Source: Campylobacter sp. MIT 12-8780 (lineage in GTDB: Bacteria > Campylobacterota > Campylobacteria > Campylobacterales > Campylobacteraceae). Taken from it: DNA of 64,000 nt. Every line of letters starts with the position of its first letter. Position 1 is the first letter of the stretch. Below, piece by piece: positions 44,755-53,918 of the stretch. The notes under the pieces were generated by a model. That model worked only from the letters and a program-made list of their open reading frames with translations. It ran no database searches and was not told where the DNA came from. Position numbers and translations under genes: made by a program. The DNA is taken from assembly GCF_006864535.1 (NCBI RefSeq), contig NZ_QHLL01000004.1, forward strand, positions 1 through 64,000, read 5' to 3'.

Positions 44755-46314
44755 TTATTTACTCAAAGTAAAGAGTAAATTTTCGCCATTTTGGTATGAG
44801 AGTATATTAAGTTTTTTATCCTCATCAAAGAAAAGGCTTCTTGCATTTGTGATATTTGCAGGGAAAGATAGGGTGCGGATTACTACCTCATCTTTAGGCT
44901 CTATCACTAAAATGGTATTGTAGTTTTTACTTAAAGCATATAAAAGTCCGTCTTGATAAGCTAGAGCTGTTACATAAAGCTCGCCTAAACTTCTATTTTC
45001 TTTAAGTTTATTATCAAGCATTTGTGGTGTAAATTCGCCTGAAAGCACTCTATCAGAAAGAGAAAATTTTGAGATTACAAAGCTTTTTTTATCTTTATTG
45101 TTTGGCACACTTGCAGTATAAAAATACTTGCCATCGCTTGCTAAACTTTGTATATGATGGAATTTCGCACGCACAGTGTCAAGTCTGCCTCTGCCAAGTC
45201 CTTTGCCTTGTCCTTCAAATTTATCATAACCTCTTACAAAATCAGCCCATTGCAAGCTTTCATCGGCATTTTCATTTTTACCAAAACGTAAAAGGCTTTT
45301 ATTTGATCCTATAAGCATATATTTATCTTGCATATAAGGGATAATGCCTACGATTGGATCAATAGTAGCTGAAAAATACGGATCGATCTCAAAATCGCTT
45401 GTAAGTTTAAAATCCTTATCAAAGAAGAATACTTCAAATTTTGAGCTTGCTACAAATTCGTTATTGATGGAAGCAAGTGTATTTAAAGGTTTTGCAAAGT
45501 CTATTTTTTGTTCTTTGCTGACATTTAAAGCTTCATCAATCGCTACAGGAGCGTTATTTGAATCATTGCTAAATGTTATACCAAGTTTAGCTTCATTTGG
45601 TGCAAAAGCATAATCAGGTGCTTTAACATCTCTTTTTCCAAGCACGCTAAAGCCATTAAATTTACCATTCCAACCATCTGTGCTCCAGATGATGAATTTT
45701 GGATTTAAGCTAAAACGAACCGGATCGCCTTGTCCTGTATAAGGAGGGATACCAGTGCTGATAAAGGCTTGAACCACATTTGAAGCGACGATGATAGTTG
45801 AAATTAATACAGCTGAAAAGCTAAATTTGCACCATTTACGAACGCTTTCTCCATTCATTTCTTTATCAAAAGCACTTAGTTTTGGAGCAAAGAAAAAGAA
45901 AACGCCAAGTAAAAATACCACAGCAAAAAACACTACTTCAGCCCAAAAATAAGTATGAATTCCAAATACTTGCAAGCTAAAGCCTTGATCTAAGTCCCTG
46001 TGAGCGTGCATACCAAATTGAGCAAAAGACTGATAAAAGCCAAAAGCTGTCATGATTAAAAGCATGGCTAGGTATTTGCCTTTAAGCCCGTAACGCACGA
46101 TGAAAAATGCCATTACGCCGATGAAAATCATAGCTTGTCTTTGTCCCCAGCACAAGGTGCAAGGGCTATCGCCCATTATATAACCAAAAATAACATTGGC
46201 TATACCAACCGGAAAGAGTATAAGCACCAAACCAGCTAAAGCCATTAAGAAGTAGAAAAACTTCACTTTGCAAGCATCTTTTGAGCAAGCATTATTTACA
46301 CAAGTTTCACTCAT
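44755..46314 (-). CDS. dsbI: Thiol-oxidising membrane protein DsbI (DsbB-like domain plus beta-propeller)
   Basis: 519 residues. The N-terminal half (about 20-180) is a DsbB-type quinone-linked membrane domain with the periplasmic redox pair CTLC (GDSPCTLCWGQRQAM, near 52-55); the C-terminal half (about 190-519) is a periplasmic beta-propeller-like domain. This fusion is the Campylobacter/Helicobacter DsbI. No second periplasmic cysteine pair like that of E. coli DsbB is visible in the loop HRDLDQGFSLQVFGIHTYF. The other cysteines are at the cytoplasmic N-terminus (CVNNACSKDAC) and in KWCKF. Follows dba by 9 bases. Confidence 0.93.
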   Translation of the reverse strand: MSETCVNNACSKDACKVKFFYFLMALAGLVLILFPVGIANVIFGYIMGDSPCTLCWGQRQAMIFIGVMAFFIVRYGLKGKYLAMLLIMTAFGFYQSFAQFGMHAHRDLDQGFSLQVFGIHTYFWAEVVFFAVVFLLGVFFFFAPKLSAFDKEMNGESVRKWCKFSFSAVLISTIIVASNVVQAFISTGIPPYTGQGDPVRFSLNPKFIIWSTDGWNGKFNGFSVLGKRDVKAPDYAFAPNEAKLGITFSNDSNNAPVAIDEALNVSKEQKIDFAKPLNTLASINNEFVASSKFEVFFFDKDFKLTSDFEIDPYFSATIDPIVGIIPYMQDKYMLIGSNKSLLRFGKNENADESLQWADFVRGYDKFEGQGKGLGRGRLDTVRAKFHHIQSLASDGKYFYTASVPNNKDKKSFVISKFSLSDRVLSGEFTPQMLDNKLKENRSLGELYVTALAYQDGLLYALSKNYNTILVIEPKDEVVIRTLSFPANITNARSLFFDEDKKLNILSYQNGENLLFTLSK

Positions 46315-46323
46315 CTTCTCTCC

Positions 46324-46491
46324 TTAAGGGTTGATAGTGGTTAAAAGCCCACTGCTCTTATGCCCTACATAAAGCACGATCATAATCGCCCAAGAAGCGA
46401 CAACTAAACCAAAAGCGAGTTTTTCTTTTTCAGGTTTTTTAATGATGAGTATCAAGGCTATCAAAACCATTAAAAGTTCTAAAAACTCCAT
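46324..46491 (-). CDS. dba: Dba, small membrane partner of DsbI
   Basis: 55-residue protein: MEFLELLMVLIALILIIKKP, a charged loop EKEKLA and a second membrane helix FGLVVASWAIMIVLYVG, then KSSGLLTTINP. The sequence and its place directly upstream of dsbI match Dba (disulfide bond accessory) of C. jejuni. GGAGTAAAA precedes the ATG at 46491. Dba and DsbI form an operon; dba is needed for DsbI function there. Confidence 0.92.
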   Translation of the reverse strand: MEFLELLMVLIALILIIKKPEKEKLAFGLVVASWAIMIVLYVGHKSSGLLTTINP

Positions 46492-46675
46492 TTTTACTCC
46501 TTTTTTAAAGAATTTTTCGAGGCTAATAATAGCACTTTATTTTTAAATAAATCTTAAAATATAAGCATAAATTGAGAATTATTTTAAAAATACATAGCTT
46601 AAAATATCAAAATTTCAATAGTTTGAATTTAAATTTCATATAAGAGTATGATGAGGAAAAGTTATATAATGAAGA

Positions 46676-46763
46676 TGGCCGGGAGAGAGGGATTCGAACC
46701 CCCGGAAGCTTGCACTTCAACGGTTTTCAAGACCGCCGCTTTCGACCACTCAGCCATCTCCCG
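46676..46763 (-). tRNA. tRNA-Ser (UGA)
   Basis: Cloverleaf on the minus strand: acceptor CGGGAGA/TCTCCCG, D-arm TGGCTGAGTGG, anticodon loop CTTGAAA (UGA), long variable arm, T-loop GGTTCGAATCC, encoded CCA. Confidence 0.96.
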
Positions 46764-46775
46764 AATTTCAGCCAA

Positions 46776-46849
46776 TGGAGGCGACACCCGGATTTGAACC
46801 GGGGATCAGAGCTTTGCAGGCTCGTGCCTTACCACTTGGCTATGTCGCC
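46776..46849 (-). tRNA. tRNA-Cys (GCA)
   Basis: Starts GGCGACATAGCC, anticodon GCA within CCTGCAAAG, T-arm GGTTCAAATCC, ends TCGCCTCCA. Confidence 0.96.
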
Positions 46850-46862
46850 TTACATTAAAAAG

Positions 46863-46951
46863 TGGTGCCCGGGGCCGGACTTGAACCGGCACGGAAGAAA
46901 AATTCCGAGGGATTTTAAGTCCCTTGTGTCTACCAATTCCACCACCCGGGC
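46863..46951 (-). tRNA. tRNA-Leu (UAA)
   Basis: Starts GCCCGGGTGG, anticodon UAA within ACTTAAAAT, long variable arm (class II), T-arm GGTTCAAGTCC, encoded CCA. Confidence 0.96.
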
Positions 46952-46954
46952 AGG

Positions 46955-47029
46955 TGGAGCGGGAAACGAGATTCGAACTCGCGACCCCAACCTTGGCAAG
47001 GTTGTGCTCTACCCCTGAGCTATTCCCGC
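46955..47029 (-). tRNA. tRNA-Gly (GCC)
   Basis: Starts GCGGGAATAGCTCAGGGG, anticodon GCC within CTTGCCAAG, T-arm AGTTCGAATCT, ends CCCGCTCCA. First gene of the four-tRNA transcript. Confidence 0.96.
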
Positions 47030-47119
47030 AATTTTTAAACATAAAAGGAAAATTTTAGCAAAAAAAGCTTAAAAATGCTTGAAATTTGCTAGAAAACGCT
47101 AACGAAAGATTATTGCAAA

Positions 47120-47149
47120 AAGCCCTTGCTTGCTATAAAAAAAGGGCTT
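47120..47149 (-). terminator. Terminator after the anchored periplasmic protein gene
   Basis: 8-bp stem (AAGCCCTT / AAGGGCTT), 14-base loop, followed by TTT on the minus strand; about 70 bases past the stop at 47222, before the tRNA cluster. Confidence 0.65.
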
Positions 47150-47221
47150 AAAAAGCAATCTATAAATTTATAACTAAGTTAAATTATAAATTTACTCGCC
47201 AAAAAAGCAAAGAGCTTAAAT

Positions 47222-48001
47222 TTACTTGCAGCGATAACGCGCTAAAGCACTTAAGCTTCTATCTTCTTCGCCAACTATAGGTAAGGCATTTTCAAAAGCG
47301 CTATCAGCTTTTGCACTGCTCGCACTTAAAGCTACACTTCTAAAAATAGGCACATGAGAACTGGCTGTATTAAAATCAAGGCTTTCAAGCGTGCAAGCTT
47401 TTGCTGTTAGGCTTGAGTAACGTTCTTGCTCGCTTAAAGCTTGTTTTAAAAGCTCTTCGCTAAGAATTTTTTCATTATTTACCAGCTGTTCTTTTGAAAA
47501 TTTGGCTTTTAAGGAAGGCATAGACATTGTAAAAAAGCCACTTTTGCTAGCGATTTTATCCATATCATTTAAAAGAGTATTATAGGCGCTAAGCTGTTCT
47601 GCTTTAATCTCGCAAGTTAAACTTGCTTCAAATCTCTGTCCTTTAGGGATTTGCAAGCCATTGTTATACTCAAAGGTTGGTTCTACGCTGTATGAACCAC
47701 CGCGACATAATTTATCTTGAGCCACTCTATCTAAAATTTCATTAAAAGCACCGGCTATACTTGCTTTTTCATCGCTGGTGAGATTGGTTTTTGTGCTTAA
47801 AATAGCGCTTGCTGAAAAACTTGGTGTTGAAGTAAAAGTATCTGGGGTAAGTTTGTTGCTTGCTTCAAGTTCATTTGTGAAAACAAAACCATTGCCACTA
47901 GAGCTTTTTGGATTTAAAAACTGGGTATTAAAAACGACGCCAACAACAAAACAAACTATACATAAAAGCCCTATTCCTAAGCCTTTAAAAAAACTAAGCA
48001 T
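47222..48001 (-). CDS. Hypothetical periplasmic protein with N-terminal anchor
   Basis: 259 residues from the ATG ending at 48001 (AAGGATTGTT upstream; nine extra codons further up lack a ribosome site). One N-terminal helix (MLSFFKGLGIGLLCIVCFVVGVVFNTQ), then a soluble S/T-rich periplasmic domain with four cysteines (CRGGSYS, LTCEIK, KACTLE, ARYRCK) that may pair. No family recognised. By position divergent from mutY it equals C. jejuni Cj1621, of unknown function. Confidence 0.78.
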   Translation of the reverse strand: MLSFFKGLGIGLLCIVCFVVGVVFNTQFLNPKSSSGNGFVFTNELEASNKLTPDTFTSTPSFSASAILSTKTNLTSDEKASIAGAFNEILDRVAQDKLCRGGSYSVEPTFEYNNGLQIPKGQRFEASLTCEIKAEQLSAYNTLLNDMDKIASKSGFFTMSMPSLKAKFSKEQLVNNEKILSEELLKQALSEQERYSSLTAKACTLESLDFNTASSHVPIFRSVALSASSAKADSAFENALPIVGEEDRSLSALARYRCK

Positions 48002-48119
48002 AACAATCCTTTTTTCAAAAAATATCACTAATTATAGCTAAATTTTTGCTACTTATACTTTTTTGAGTAAAATTTCAAGAAAAAATTGCTAGTATTAGCC
48101 CTTTAAAATAAAGGTTAAA

Positions 48120-49151
48120 ATGAAAGATAAAACAAGTATTATAGCCCTTCAAAACAAGCTTTTAAACTGGTATGAAAAGCATGGACGCAAAGCTTTGCCT
48201 TGGAGGAATTTAGATAAAAGCAAAAATGAAGCTTATTTTGATGAGCGTTTAAATGGCATTAATAGGGCTTATGGGGTGTATATTAGCGAGATTATGCTGC
48301 AGCAAACCCAAGTTTCTAGGGTTTTAAGGGATTTTTATTTTCCTTTTTTAGCAAAATTTCCAAGCCTAAAAGCCTTAGCAAAAGCTGATGAAAGTGAGCT
48401 TTTAAAGGCTTGGCAGGGGCTTGGGTATTATAGTAGGGCTAGGAATTTAAAAGCTTGTGCCTTGCAGTGTGAGGCTGAATTTAAAGGCGTTTTGCCGCGT
48501 AAAAAAGATGAGCTTTTAAGGCTTAAGGGCATAGGAAGCTATACAGCTGGGGCTATTGCTTGTTTTGCTTATGATGAGGCAGTAAGCTTTGTTGATGGCA
48601 ATATCAAACGCGTTTTAAGCCGACTTTTTAAACTGAAACAAGCAAGCTTAAAAGAGCTTGAAGAACTAGCGGAACGCATTTTAAATAAAAATAATCCCTT
48701 TGATCATAATCAAGCCTTGCTTGATTTAGGAGCTTTAATTTGCACACCCAAAGCCCCAAAATGCGGACTTTGTCCCTTATATGAGCTGTGCGAGGGCAAA
48801 TTTGAGCCCTTAAACTACACAAAAAACAAAAAGACTGAGTATGAAAAGCTAAATTTACACGCCCTTTTCATCACTTATAAAGATAAAATCATCTTAGAAA
48901 AAAGCAAAACAAAGCTTTATAAAGGACTTTACAATCCTATCTTGCTTGAAACAAAGCCAGCAGATGCTCTTTATCTAGGCTCTTTTAAACATAGCTATAC
49001 TAAATACAAGCTTGAAGTTAAAGTCTATCACAAAAGGCTAAAAAACAAAGAAAAACACAAATTTATAGCCCTAAAAGAACTTGATCTTCTACCCCTTTCG
49101 AATTTATGCGTAAAGGCTCTAAAACTTCTTAATCAAGCAAGGCTTTCTTAG
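48120..49151 (+). CDS. mutY: A/G-specific adenine glycosylase
   Basis: 343 residues; removes adenine mispaired with 8-oxoguanine. Catalytic Glu in IMLQQTQVSRV, helix-hairpin-helix LLRLKGIGSYTAGAI followed by catalytic Asp in VSFVDGNIKRVLSR, [4Fe-4S] ligands in CTPKAPKCGLCPLYELC and a C-terminal NUDIX-like domain that recognises 8-oxoG. Particularly relevant in Campylobacter, which as I recall lacks MutSL-type mismatch repair. Its end overlaps the convergent kgtP gene by 23 bases. Confidence 0.97.
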   Translation: MKDKTSIIALQNKLLNWYEKHGRKALPWRNLDKSKNEAYFDERLNGINRAYGVYISEIMLQQTQVSRVLRDFYFPFLAKFPSLKALAKADESELLKAWQGLGYYSRARNLKACALQCEAEFKGVLPRKKDELLRLKGIGSYTAGAIACFAYDEAVSFVDGNIKRVLSRLFKLKQASLKELEELAERILNKNNPFDHNQALLDLGALICTPKAPKCGLCPLYELCEGKFEPLNYTKNKKTEYEKLNLHALFITYKDKIILEKSKTKLYKGLYNPILLETKPADALYLGSFKHSYTKYKLEVKVYHKRLKNKEKHKFIALKELDLLPLSNLCVKALKLLNQARLS

Positions 49152-50403
49152 GTAAAAGTAAAACCACAAAAAAGACTATTGCCATCATCAAGGCTACATA
49201 GATGAAAAAGCTATTTTCAAACCCATAATTTTTAAATTGCAAAGCCACATAAGGAGCAGAGCCACCAAAAATGGCATTAGCAATGGCATAACTTAAGCCA
49301 GTTCCCAAAGCCCTTACATGCTCTGGAAAAAGTTTAGCCTTGAAAATCCCAGCTACAGAGGTGTAAAAGCTTAAGATGATAAATAAGGCTGTGATGATTA
49401 AAAAGGCTAAGAAAGGACTAGAAGCTGAGCTTTTTAAAAGCATAAACAGTGGATAAATGCCAACAAAGGCTAAAAAAGCAAAGATAAGCAAGGAAGTTTT
49501 ATGTCCTATCTTATCGCCGATTAAGCCAAATACAGGCTGGATAATCATCAAGATAAACAAAGCATAAAGCATGATATTATTAGACAAACTCTTATCAAAA
49601 CCAGCTGAATTAATCATAAAAGTTTTTGTATAAGTTGTAATGGTATAAAAGGCTAGCGAGCCTCCTGCTGTAATGCCTAGTATGATTAAAAAAGGCTTAT
49701 AAGACTCAAACAAGGCTTTAAAACTGCCCCTATCTTCATGCTTGTGTAATTCTGTAGCACTTTCGCTCATCACAGAGCGGACAAATAAAGAACCAAGCGC
49801 TAAAAGCCCACCTATAGCAAATAAAATTCGCCAAGCATATTCATGCATTTCATTTTCACTAAAAAACAAAAGCATAATACTAATGCTAGCTACTGCTAAA
49901 AGCTGTCCGCCTACAAGGGTTACATACTGAAAAGATGAGTAAAAGCCTCTGCGTCCAGATGTGGCAAGCTCTGAAAGATAGGTTGCTGCTATGCCGTATT
50001 CTCCACCTACGCTTAGTCCTTGAATGAGTCTTGCTACAAGAAGCAAGATAATAGCTAAGTCCCCAACACTGTCTTTACTTGGTAAAGCTGCGATTAAAAA
50101 CGAGCCTATAGCCATTAAAATCACTGAAAAAACCATGGAGGATTTTCGCCCTATTTTATCAGCTAAAGAGCCAAAAAGCCAGCTTCCTATAGGACGCATA
50201 AAAAAGCCAGCCGCAAAGACACCAAAGGCAGAAATTTGCTGGATAGTTGGATTGTCTGAGTTTGAAAAATTATGAGCAAAATACACAGCCGTAAAAGCAT
50301 AGATATAAAAATCAAACCATTCAACGAGATTTCCACTACTTGCAGCTATGATGGAGCGGATTTTTTGAGCTTTAGTAAGAGTTTGGGTATTTGTATTTTG
50401 CAC
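49129..50403 (-). CDS. kgtP: MHS-family (alpha-ketoglutarate-type) permease
   Basis: 424-residue H+-coupled carrier of the metabolite:H+ symporter family. Start is a GTG at 50403 with AAGGA 6 bases upstream, giving QNTNTQTLTKAQKIRSIIAASSGNLVEWFDFYIYAFTA; a longer frame to 50445 lacks a site. Motifs: GNLVEWFDFYIYAF at TM1, LFGSLADKIGRKSSMV (motif A), RLIQGLSVGGEYG. Closest in pattern to KgtP; other dicarboxylates or betaine-like substrates are possible. Convergent with mutY, as in C. jejuni. Confidence 0.88.
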   Translation of the reverse strand: MQNTNTQTLTKAQKIRSIIAASSGNLVEWFDFYIYAFTAVYFAHNFSNSDNPTIQQISAFGVFAAGFFMRPIGSWLFGSLADKIGRKSSMVFSVILMAIGSFLIAALPSKDSVGDLAIILLLVARLIQGLSVGGEYGIAATYLSELATSGRRGFYSSFQYVTLVGGQLLAVASISIMLLFFSENEMHEYAWRILFAIGGLLALGSLFVRSVMSESATELHKHEDRGSFKALFESYKPFLIILGITAGGSLAFYTITTYTKTFMINSAGFDKSLSNNIMLYALFILMIIQPVFGLIGDKIGHKTSLLIFAFLAFVGIYPLFMLLKSSASSPFLAFLIITALFIILSFYTSVAGIFKAKLFPEHVRALGTGLSYAIANAIFGGSAPYVALQFKNYGFENSFFIYVALMMAIVFFVVLLLPKKALLD

Positions 50404-50526
50404 TATATATCCTTTTTTGCATTTATTGTATCTTAAAGGTAGCATAATTTAAATACAAATTTATGAGAACTTAGCAAAATTTAAGATGAAATAAAATAAA
50501 GTGTTACCAAAAATAAAAGCAAATAA

Positions 50527-51384
50527 ATGAAATTTGAAAAAATATATATAGAATTAAGCGATATTTGTGGGCTAAATTGTTCTTTTTGTCCCTCGCAAAA
50601 GGGCGTGCGTGGAGTGATGAGTATAAAAGACTTTGAACATATAGCTTCAAAGCTTGCTAAAAAGGCTAGAATTTACACTTTTCACTTACTTGGCGATCCT
50701 TTGCTTGTACCTAATTTAAAAGCTTATATTGAAATAGCAAGTTTGTATGATATGGCTTTAGAGCTTACCACAAGCGGTTTTTATCTTGATGAAAAAAAGC
50801 AAAATTTGCTTTTAACAAGTAAAAATATCAGGCAGATAAATATCTCCTTGACTTCTTTTTTTGAACAAAAAAAGCTTGATTTTCAAAGTTATATAAAGCC
50901 CATTTTAAAGCTTTTAAACACTCATATACAAAATAAAAATATAAATTTTATCAATCTTAGACTTTGGAATTTAGATCATAATTTTTGCTCGCCTAAACAC
51001 AACAAAGAAATTTATGAGTTTTTAGAACAAAACTTTAAGCTCAAGCTTGATTTAAACGCACAGAAAAACCGCCTTGCAAGTAAGATATTTTTACATCTTG
51101 ACAAACGCTTTGAGTGGGCAAGTTTAGAAAATAAAAACTCACATACTCAAGGCTCTTGTCATGCATTCACTAAGCAACTTGGGGTTTTAAGCAATGGTAA
51201 ATTAGTTCCATGTTGTATGGATACAAAAGCAGAACTTAGTCTTGGCTCGCTCTTTGAATGCTCACTTGATGAGCTTTTAAACACTCAAAGGGCGATAAAG
51301 ATGAAAGAAGGATTTAAAAAGGGAATTTTAGTAGAAAAACTTTGTCAAAAATGCGAATTTCATCAAACAAAAGTGAAGTCCTAG
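50527..51384 (+). CDS. Radical SAM/SPASM-domain protein
   Basis: 285 residues. Radical SAM cluster motif CGLNCSFC (residues 14-21) at the very N-terminus, TIM-barrel core, and a SPASM-like C-terminal cysteine set (GSCHAF, VPCCMD, CQKCEFH) for an auxiliary Fe-S cluster. Substrate unknown; SPASM proteins often modify peptides or act in cofactor synthesis, but no peptide gene lies next door. C. jejuni Cj1618 corresponds by position. The ATG has only a weak AAGC upstream. Confidence 0.87.
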   Translation: MKFEKIYIELSDICGLNCSFCPSQKGVRGVMSIKDFEHIASKLAKKARIYTFHLLGDPLLVPNLKAYIEIASLYDMALELTTSGFYLDEKKQNLLLTSKNIRQINISLTSFFEQKKLDFQSYIKPILKLLNTHIQNKNINFINLRLWNLDHNFCSPKHNKEIYEFLEQNFKLKLDLNAQKNRLASKIFLHLDKRFEWASLENKNSHTQGSCHAFTKQLGVLSNGKLVPCCMDTKAELSLGSLFECSLDELLNTQRAIKMKEGFKKGILVEKLCQKCEFHQTKVKS

Positions 51385-51386
51385 TT

Positions 51387-52058
51387 TTACGCACCAAATT
51401 CTTTTTCAAAACGAAGCAAGGTTTTTCTCACAGCCAAACTTGCCAAAGTCAAGCCAAAACACGCTGTAACGCCCATAAAAGAACCCAAATCCTTACAAAG
51501 TGGTTTTTCATCAGAATACACCACATCAAAATCCCCCTTTAAGCCCGTTTTTTTAAGCTCATAGCGGAATTTTTTTGCTAAAGCATCGCCGTGCGTTTTG
51601 TATAAAGGTGCAACTTTGATACGCGTTGGATCAAGCTTTCTAGCTCCACCTGTTGCAGAGATAAAAATTTGTTTTTTCATATCAACGCTATTTGCCAAAG
51701 CAACCTTTGCTGGTATATCATCAATAGCATCGATGATAAGATCAAACTCACTTAAATCAAAATCCTTTAAAAAAGCCTCATCAACCCTAGCAACTATACC
51801 CCTAGCCTTGTAAATTCGCTCAAAAACCTTTGCCTTTTCTTCACCTAAATGCTCGCTGTGAAGCTGGCGGTTTAAATTTGTTTCTTCAAAGCTATCTGCA
51901 TCAACAAAAGTAAAATCCTTAAAACCTGTGCGGAACAAAGCATCAACGCACATTCCACCCACGCCCCCAAGTCCAAAAATAAGCACCTTTTGCTTGCCAA
52001 AAAAAGCGACCTCATCTTCGCCAAAAAGCCATTTTACCCTTGTGTATCTTTCTTGCAT
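51387..52058 (-). CDS. ThiF/MoeB-family E1-like protein, probable tRNA t6A dehydratase TcdA
   Basis: 223 residues with Rossmann nucleotide site KVLIFGLGGVGGMCVDALFRTG (about 25-46), NRQLHSE and the adenylating core FDLIIDAIDDIPAKVALA. Length and the pattern fit TcdA/CsdL, which cyclises N6-threonylcarbamoyladenosine in tRNA, better than MoeB or ThiF. Overlap of ribosome site with surE: two bases between genes. In C. jejuni the surE/ThiF pair is Cj0293-Cj0294. Confidence 0.85.
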   Translation of the reverse strand: MQERYTRVKWLFGEDEVAFFGKQKVLIFGLGGVGGMCVDALFRTGFKDFTFVDADSFEETNLNRQLHSEHLGEEKAKVFERIYKARGIVARVDEAFLKDFDLSEFDLIIDAIDDIPAKVALANSVDMKKQIFISATGGARKLDPTRIKVAPLYKTHGDALAKKFRYELKKTGLKGDFDVVYSDEKPLCKDLGSFMGVTACFGLTLASLAVRKTLLRFEKEFGA

Positions 52059-52059
52059 T

Positions 52060-52836
52060 TTACTCCTTTATCCATTTTTTTAGTGTTTGAATTTGATTAT
52101 AAGCGGTAAGATCAAGCATTATAGGCGTTATGGTTGCATAGCCTTTCATTAAAAGGCTTATATCTGAGTTTTCTTCTGATTCATGATCAAGCCCAGCAGC
52201 TGCTAGCCAATAATACTGCACCCCTCTTGGATTAGTATTTGAATACGCTTTGTAATTATACACTCTTTTGCCTGCCCTAGTGATTTTTATGCCCTTAAAT
52301 TCATCTTTGCTTGAGGGAAAATTCACATTTAAAAATTCTTTTTTATCAAGTGGAAAACCTTTATCAAAGATAGTTTGGACGATTTTTTTAGTGATTTTTA
52401 AAGCATTTTTAAAATCAAGCTTTGAGGCATTTTCACCCTTTTTAAAAAACTGGGATAAAGCCAAAGCTGGAATTCCTTGTAAAACTGCTTCCATAGCTCC
52501 TGCACAAGTGCCAGAATAAGTTATATCCTCAGCTATATTTGCTCCATGATTAATCCCGCTTATCACAAGATCAGGCAAACGTTTTTTATATAAAGCATGC
52601 AAGGCTAGATATATACAATCAGCTGGCGTGCCATCATCAAGCTTGTAAAATCTTTTACCAACTTTAACAAATTTTAAAGGACGCGTTAGGGTTATGGAGT
52701 GCGAGCAAGCTGATTTTTCACTAGCTGGAGCAACTATGGTGATTTTAGCTTTAAATTCTTTTTTAAGCATTTTAATAAGCTTTTTTAAGCCCTCGCTTTC
52801 AAAGCCATCATCATTTGTGATTAGAATTTCTTTCAT
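52060..52836 (-). CDS. surE: 5'-nucleotidase SurE
   Basis: 258-residue metal-dependent nucleoside monophosphatase. Metal site at the N-terminus (EILITNDDGFESEGLKKL: Asp-Asp), Ser in APASEKSACSHSITLTRPL and Asn in SGINHGANIAEDITYSGTCAGAMEA. Stress-survival role in other bacteria. Confidence 0.96.
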   Translation of the reverse strand: MKEILITNDDGFESEGLKKLIKMLKKEFKAKITIVAPASEKSACSHSITLTRPLKFVKVGKRFYKLDDGTPADCIYLALHALYKKRLPDLVISGINHGANIAEDITYSGTCAGAMEAVLQGIPALALSQFFKKGENASKLDFKNALKITKKIVQTIFDKGFPLDKKEFLNVNFPSSKDEFKGIKITRAGKRVYNYKAYSNTNPRGVQYYWLAAAGLDHESEENSDISLLMKGYATITPIMLDLTAYNQIQTLKKWIKE

Positions 52837-53076
52837 TGTTTGTCTTTCCTTAAAGTTGCTCGCAATTCTAACACAGAAAAGCTAAATTTTTAAGAAAAAA
52901 TATTTTTTTACCTTCAAATGGGCTTCTTAAAGCCTTTTGATCGTCATGACTTTTACGATAACTATATTTTTATAAAAATATAAAATATAAAATCGAAATT
53001 TCAAAATAAAAGATAATTTGTTTATTATTTTTTGTTAAATTTATACTTTAAAAACACTTTTATTAAAGGATAAAAA

Positions 53077-53766
53077 ATGAGTCTTTATGATAGAGATTAC
53101 TCAAAAACACAGGAGCTTTCAAGCAGACAAAGTTCAGCTTTAAGCACCTTTATCAAACAAACTTACCAACTTTTTGCCGCTTCGCTTTTAGCTGCTACTG
53201 CTGGAGCTTATGTTGGAATTTATGCTCTTGGTGGCATAAGCCAAATGGCATTTTGGATACTTTTTATAGTAGAAATTGGCTTGCTTTTTGGCTTAATGGC
53301 GAAAAAAAGAGAAGCCCCGCTTAACCTCATCTTGCTTTTTGCTTTTACTTTTTGTTCAGGACTTACTCTTACACCTTTACTCTCTTCAGTGCTAGCCTTA
53401 CCAGCAGGAGCAGTGATAGTTGCACAAGCTTTTGCACTCACAACGGTTGCTTTTGGAGCTTTAAGTATTTTTGCGATGAATACAAAAAAAGATTTTACCA
53501 CTATGGGAAAAATGCTTTTCATCGTGCTTATCGTTGTGGTATGTGCATCTTTGCTTAATATCTTTTTTCATAGCCCTATGCTTCAGCTTGTGATTTCTAG
53601 CGTGGCTGCGATTTTGTTCTCATTTTATATACTTTATGATACACAAAACATTATTCGTGGCAACTATGAAACACCGATTGAAGGTGCAGTAGCATTATAT
53701 CTTGACTTCGTCAATCTTTTCACTGCTTTGCTTCAAATTCTAGGGCTTACAAGTAGTAGAGAATAA
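53077..53766 (+). CDS. Bax inhibitor-1/YccA-family membrane protein
   Basis: 229 residues, seven hydrophobic segments after a soluble 25-residue N-terminus. Features of the BI-1/YccA family: MAFWILFIVEIGLLFGLM, then FALTTVAFGALSIFAMNTKKDFTTMGKMLF and the C-terminal YILYDTQNIIRGNYETPIEGAVALYLDFVNLFTALLQILGL. In E. coli YccA binds FtsH, and BsYetJ is a pH-gated calcium leak; role here unknown. Own promoter and terminator. Confidence 0.92.
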   Translation: MSLYDRDYSKTQELSSRQSSALSTFIKQTYQLFAASLLAATAGAYVGIYALGGISQMAFWILFIVEIGLLFGLMAKKREAPLNLILLFAFTFCSGLTLTPLLSSVLALPAGAVIVAQAFALTTVAFGALSIFAMNTKKDFTTMGKMLFIVLIVVVCASLLNIFFHSPMLQLVISSVAAILFSFYILYDTQNIIRGNYETPIEGAVALYLDFVNLFTALLQILGLTSSRE

Positions 53767-53773
53767 AACTTAA

Positions 53774-53810
53774 CCTTGCAAGAACTTCTCTTGCAAGGAA
53801 TTTGTTTTTT
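53774..53810 (+). terminator. Terminator of the BI-1 gene
   Basis: Perfect 10-bp stem (CCTTGCAAGA / TCTTGCAAGG), loop ACTTC, followed by TTTGTTTTTT. Confidence 0.93.
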
Positions 53811-53918
53811 GTAAGACTTTTCTAAAAATAATTTCTATTTTCTTTGTATTTTTCAAGCTTTTTCAAGCTTTTTTTGATTATAATTTCTTTTTATAATTTT
53901 AGTTTTTTAAGGAAAAAA

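Noticed and set aside
46710-47018. 102-codon plus-strand frame across the tRNA cluster
   Set aside because: It is the antisense of four tRNA genes (a common false 'hypothetical protein').
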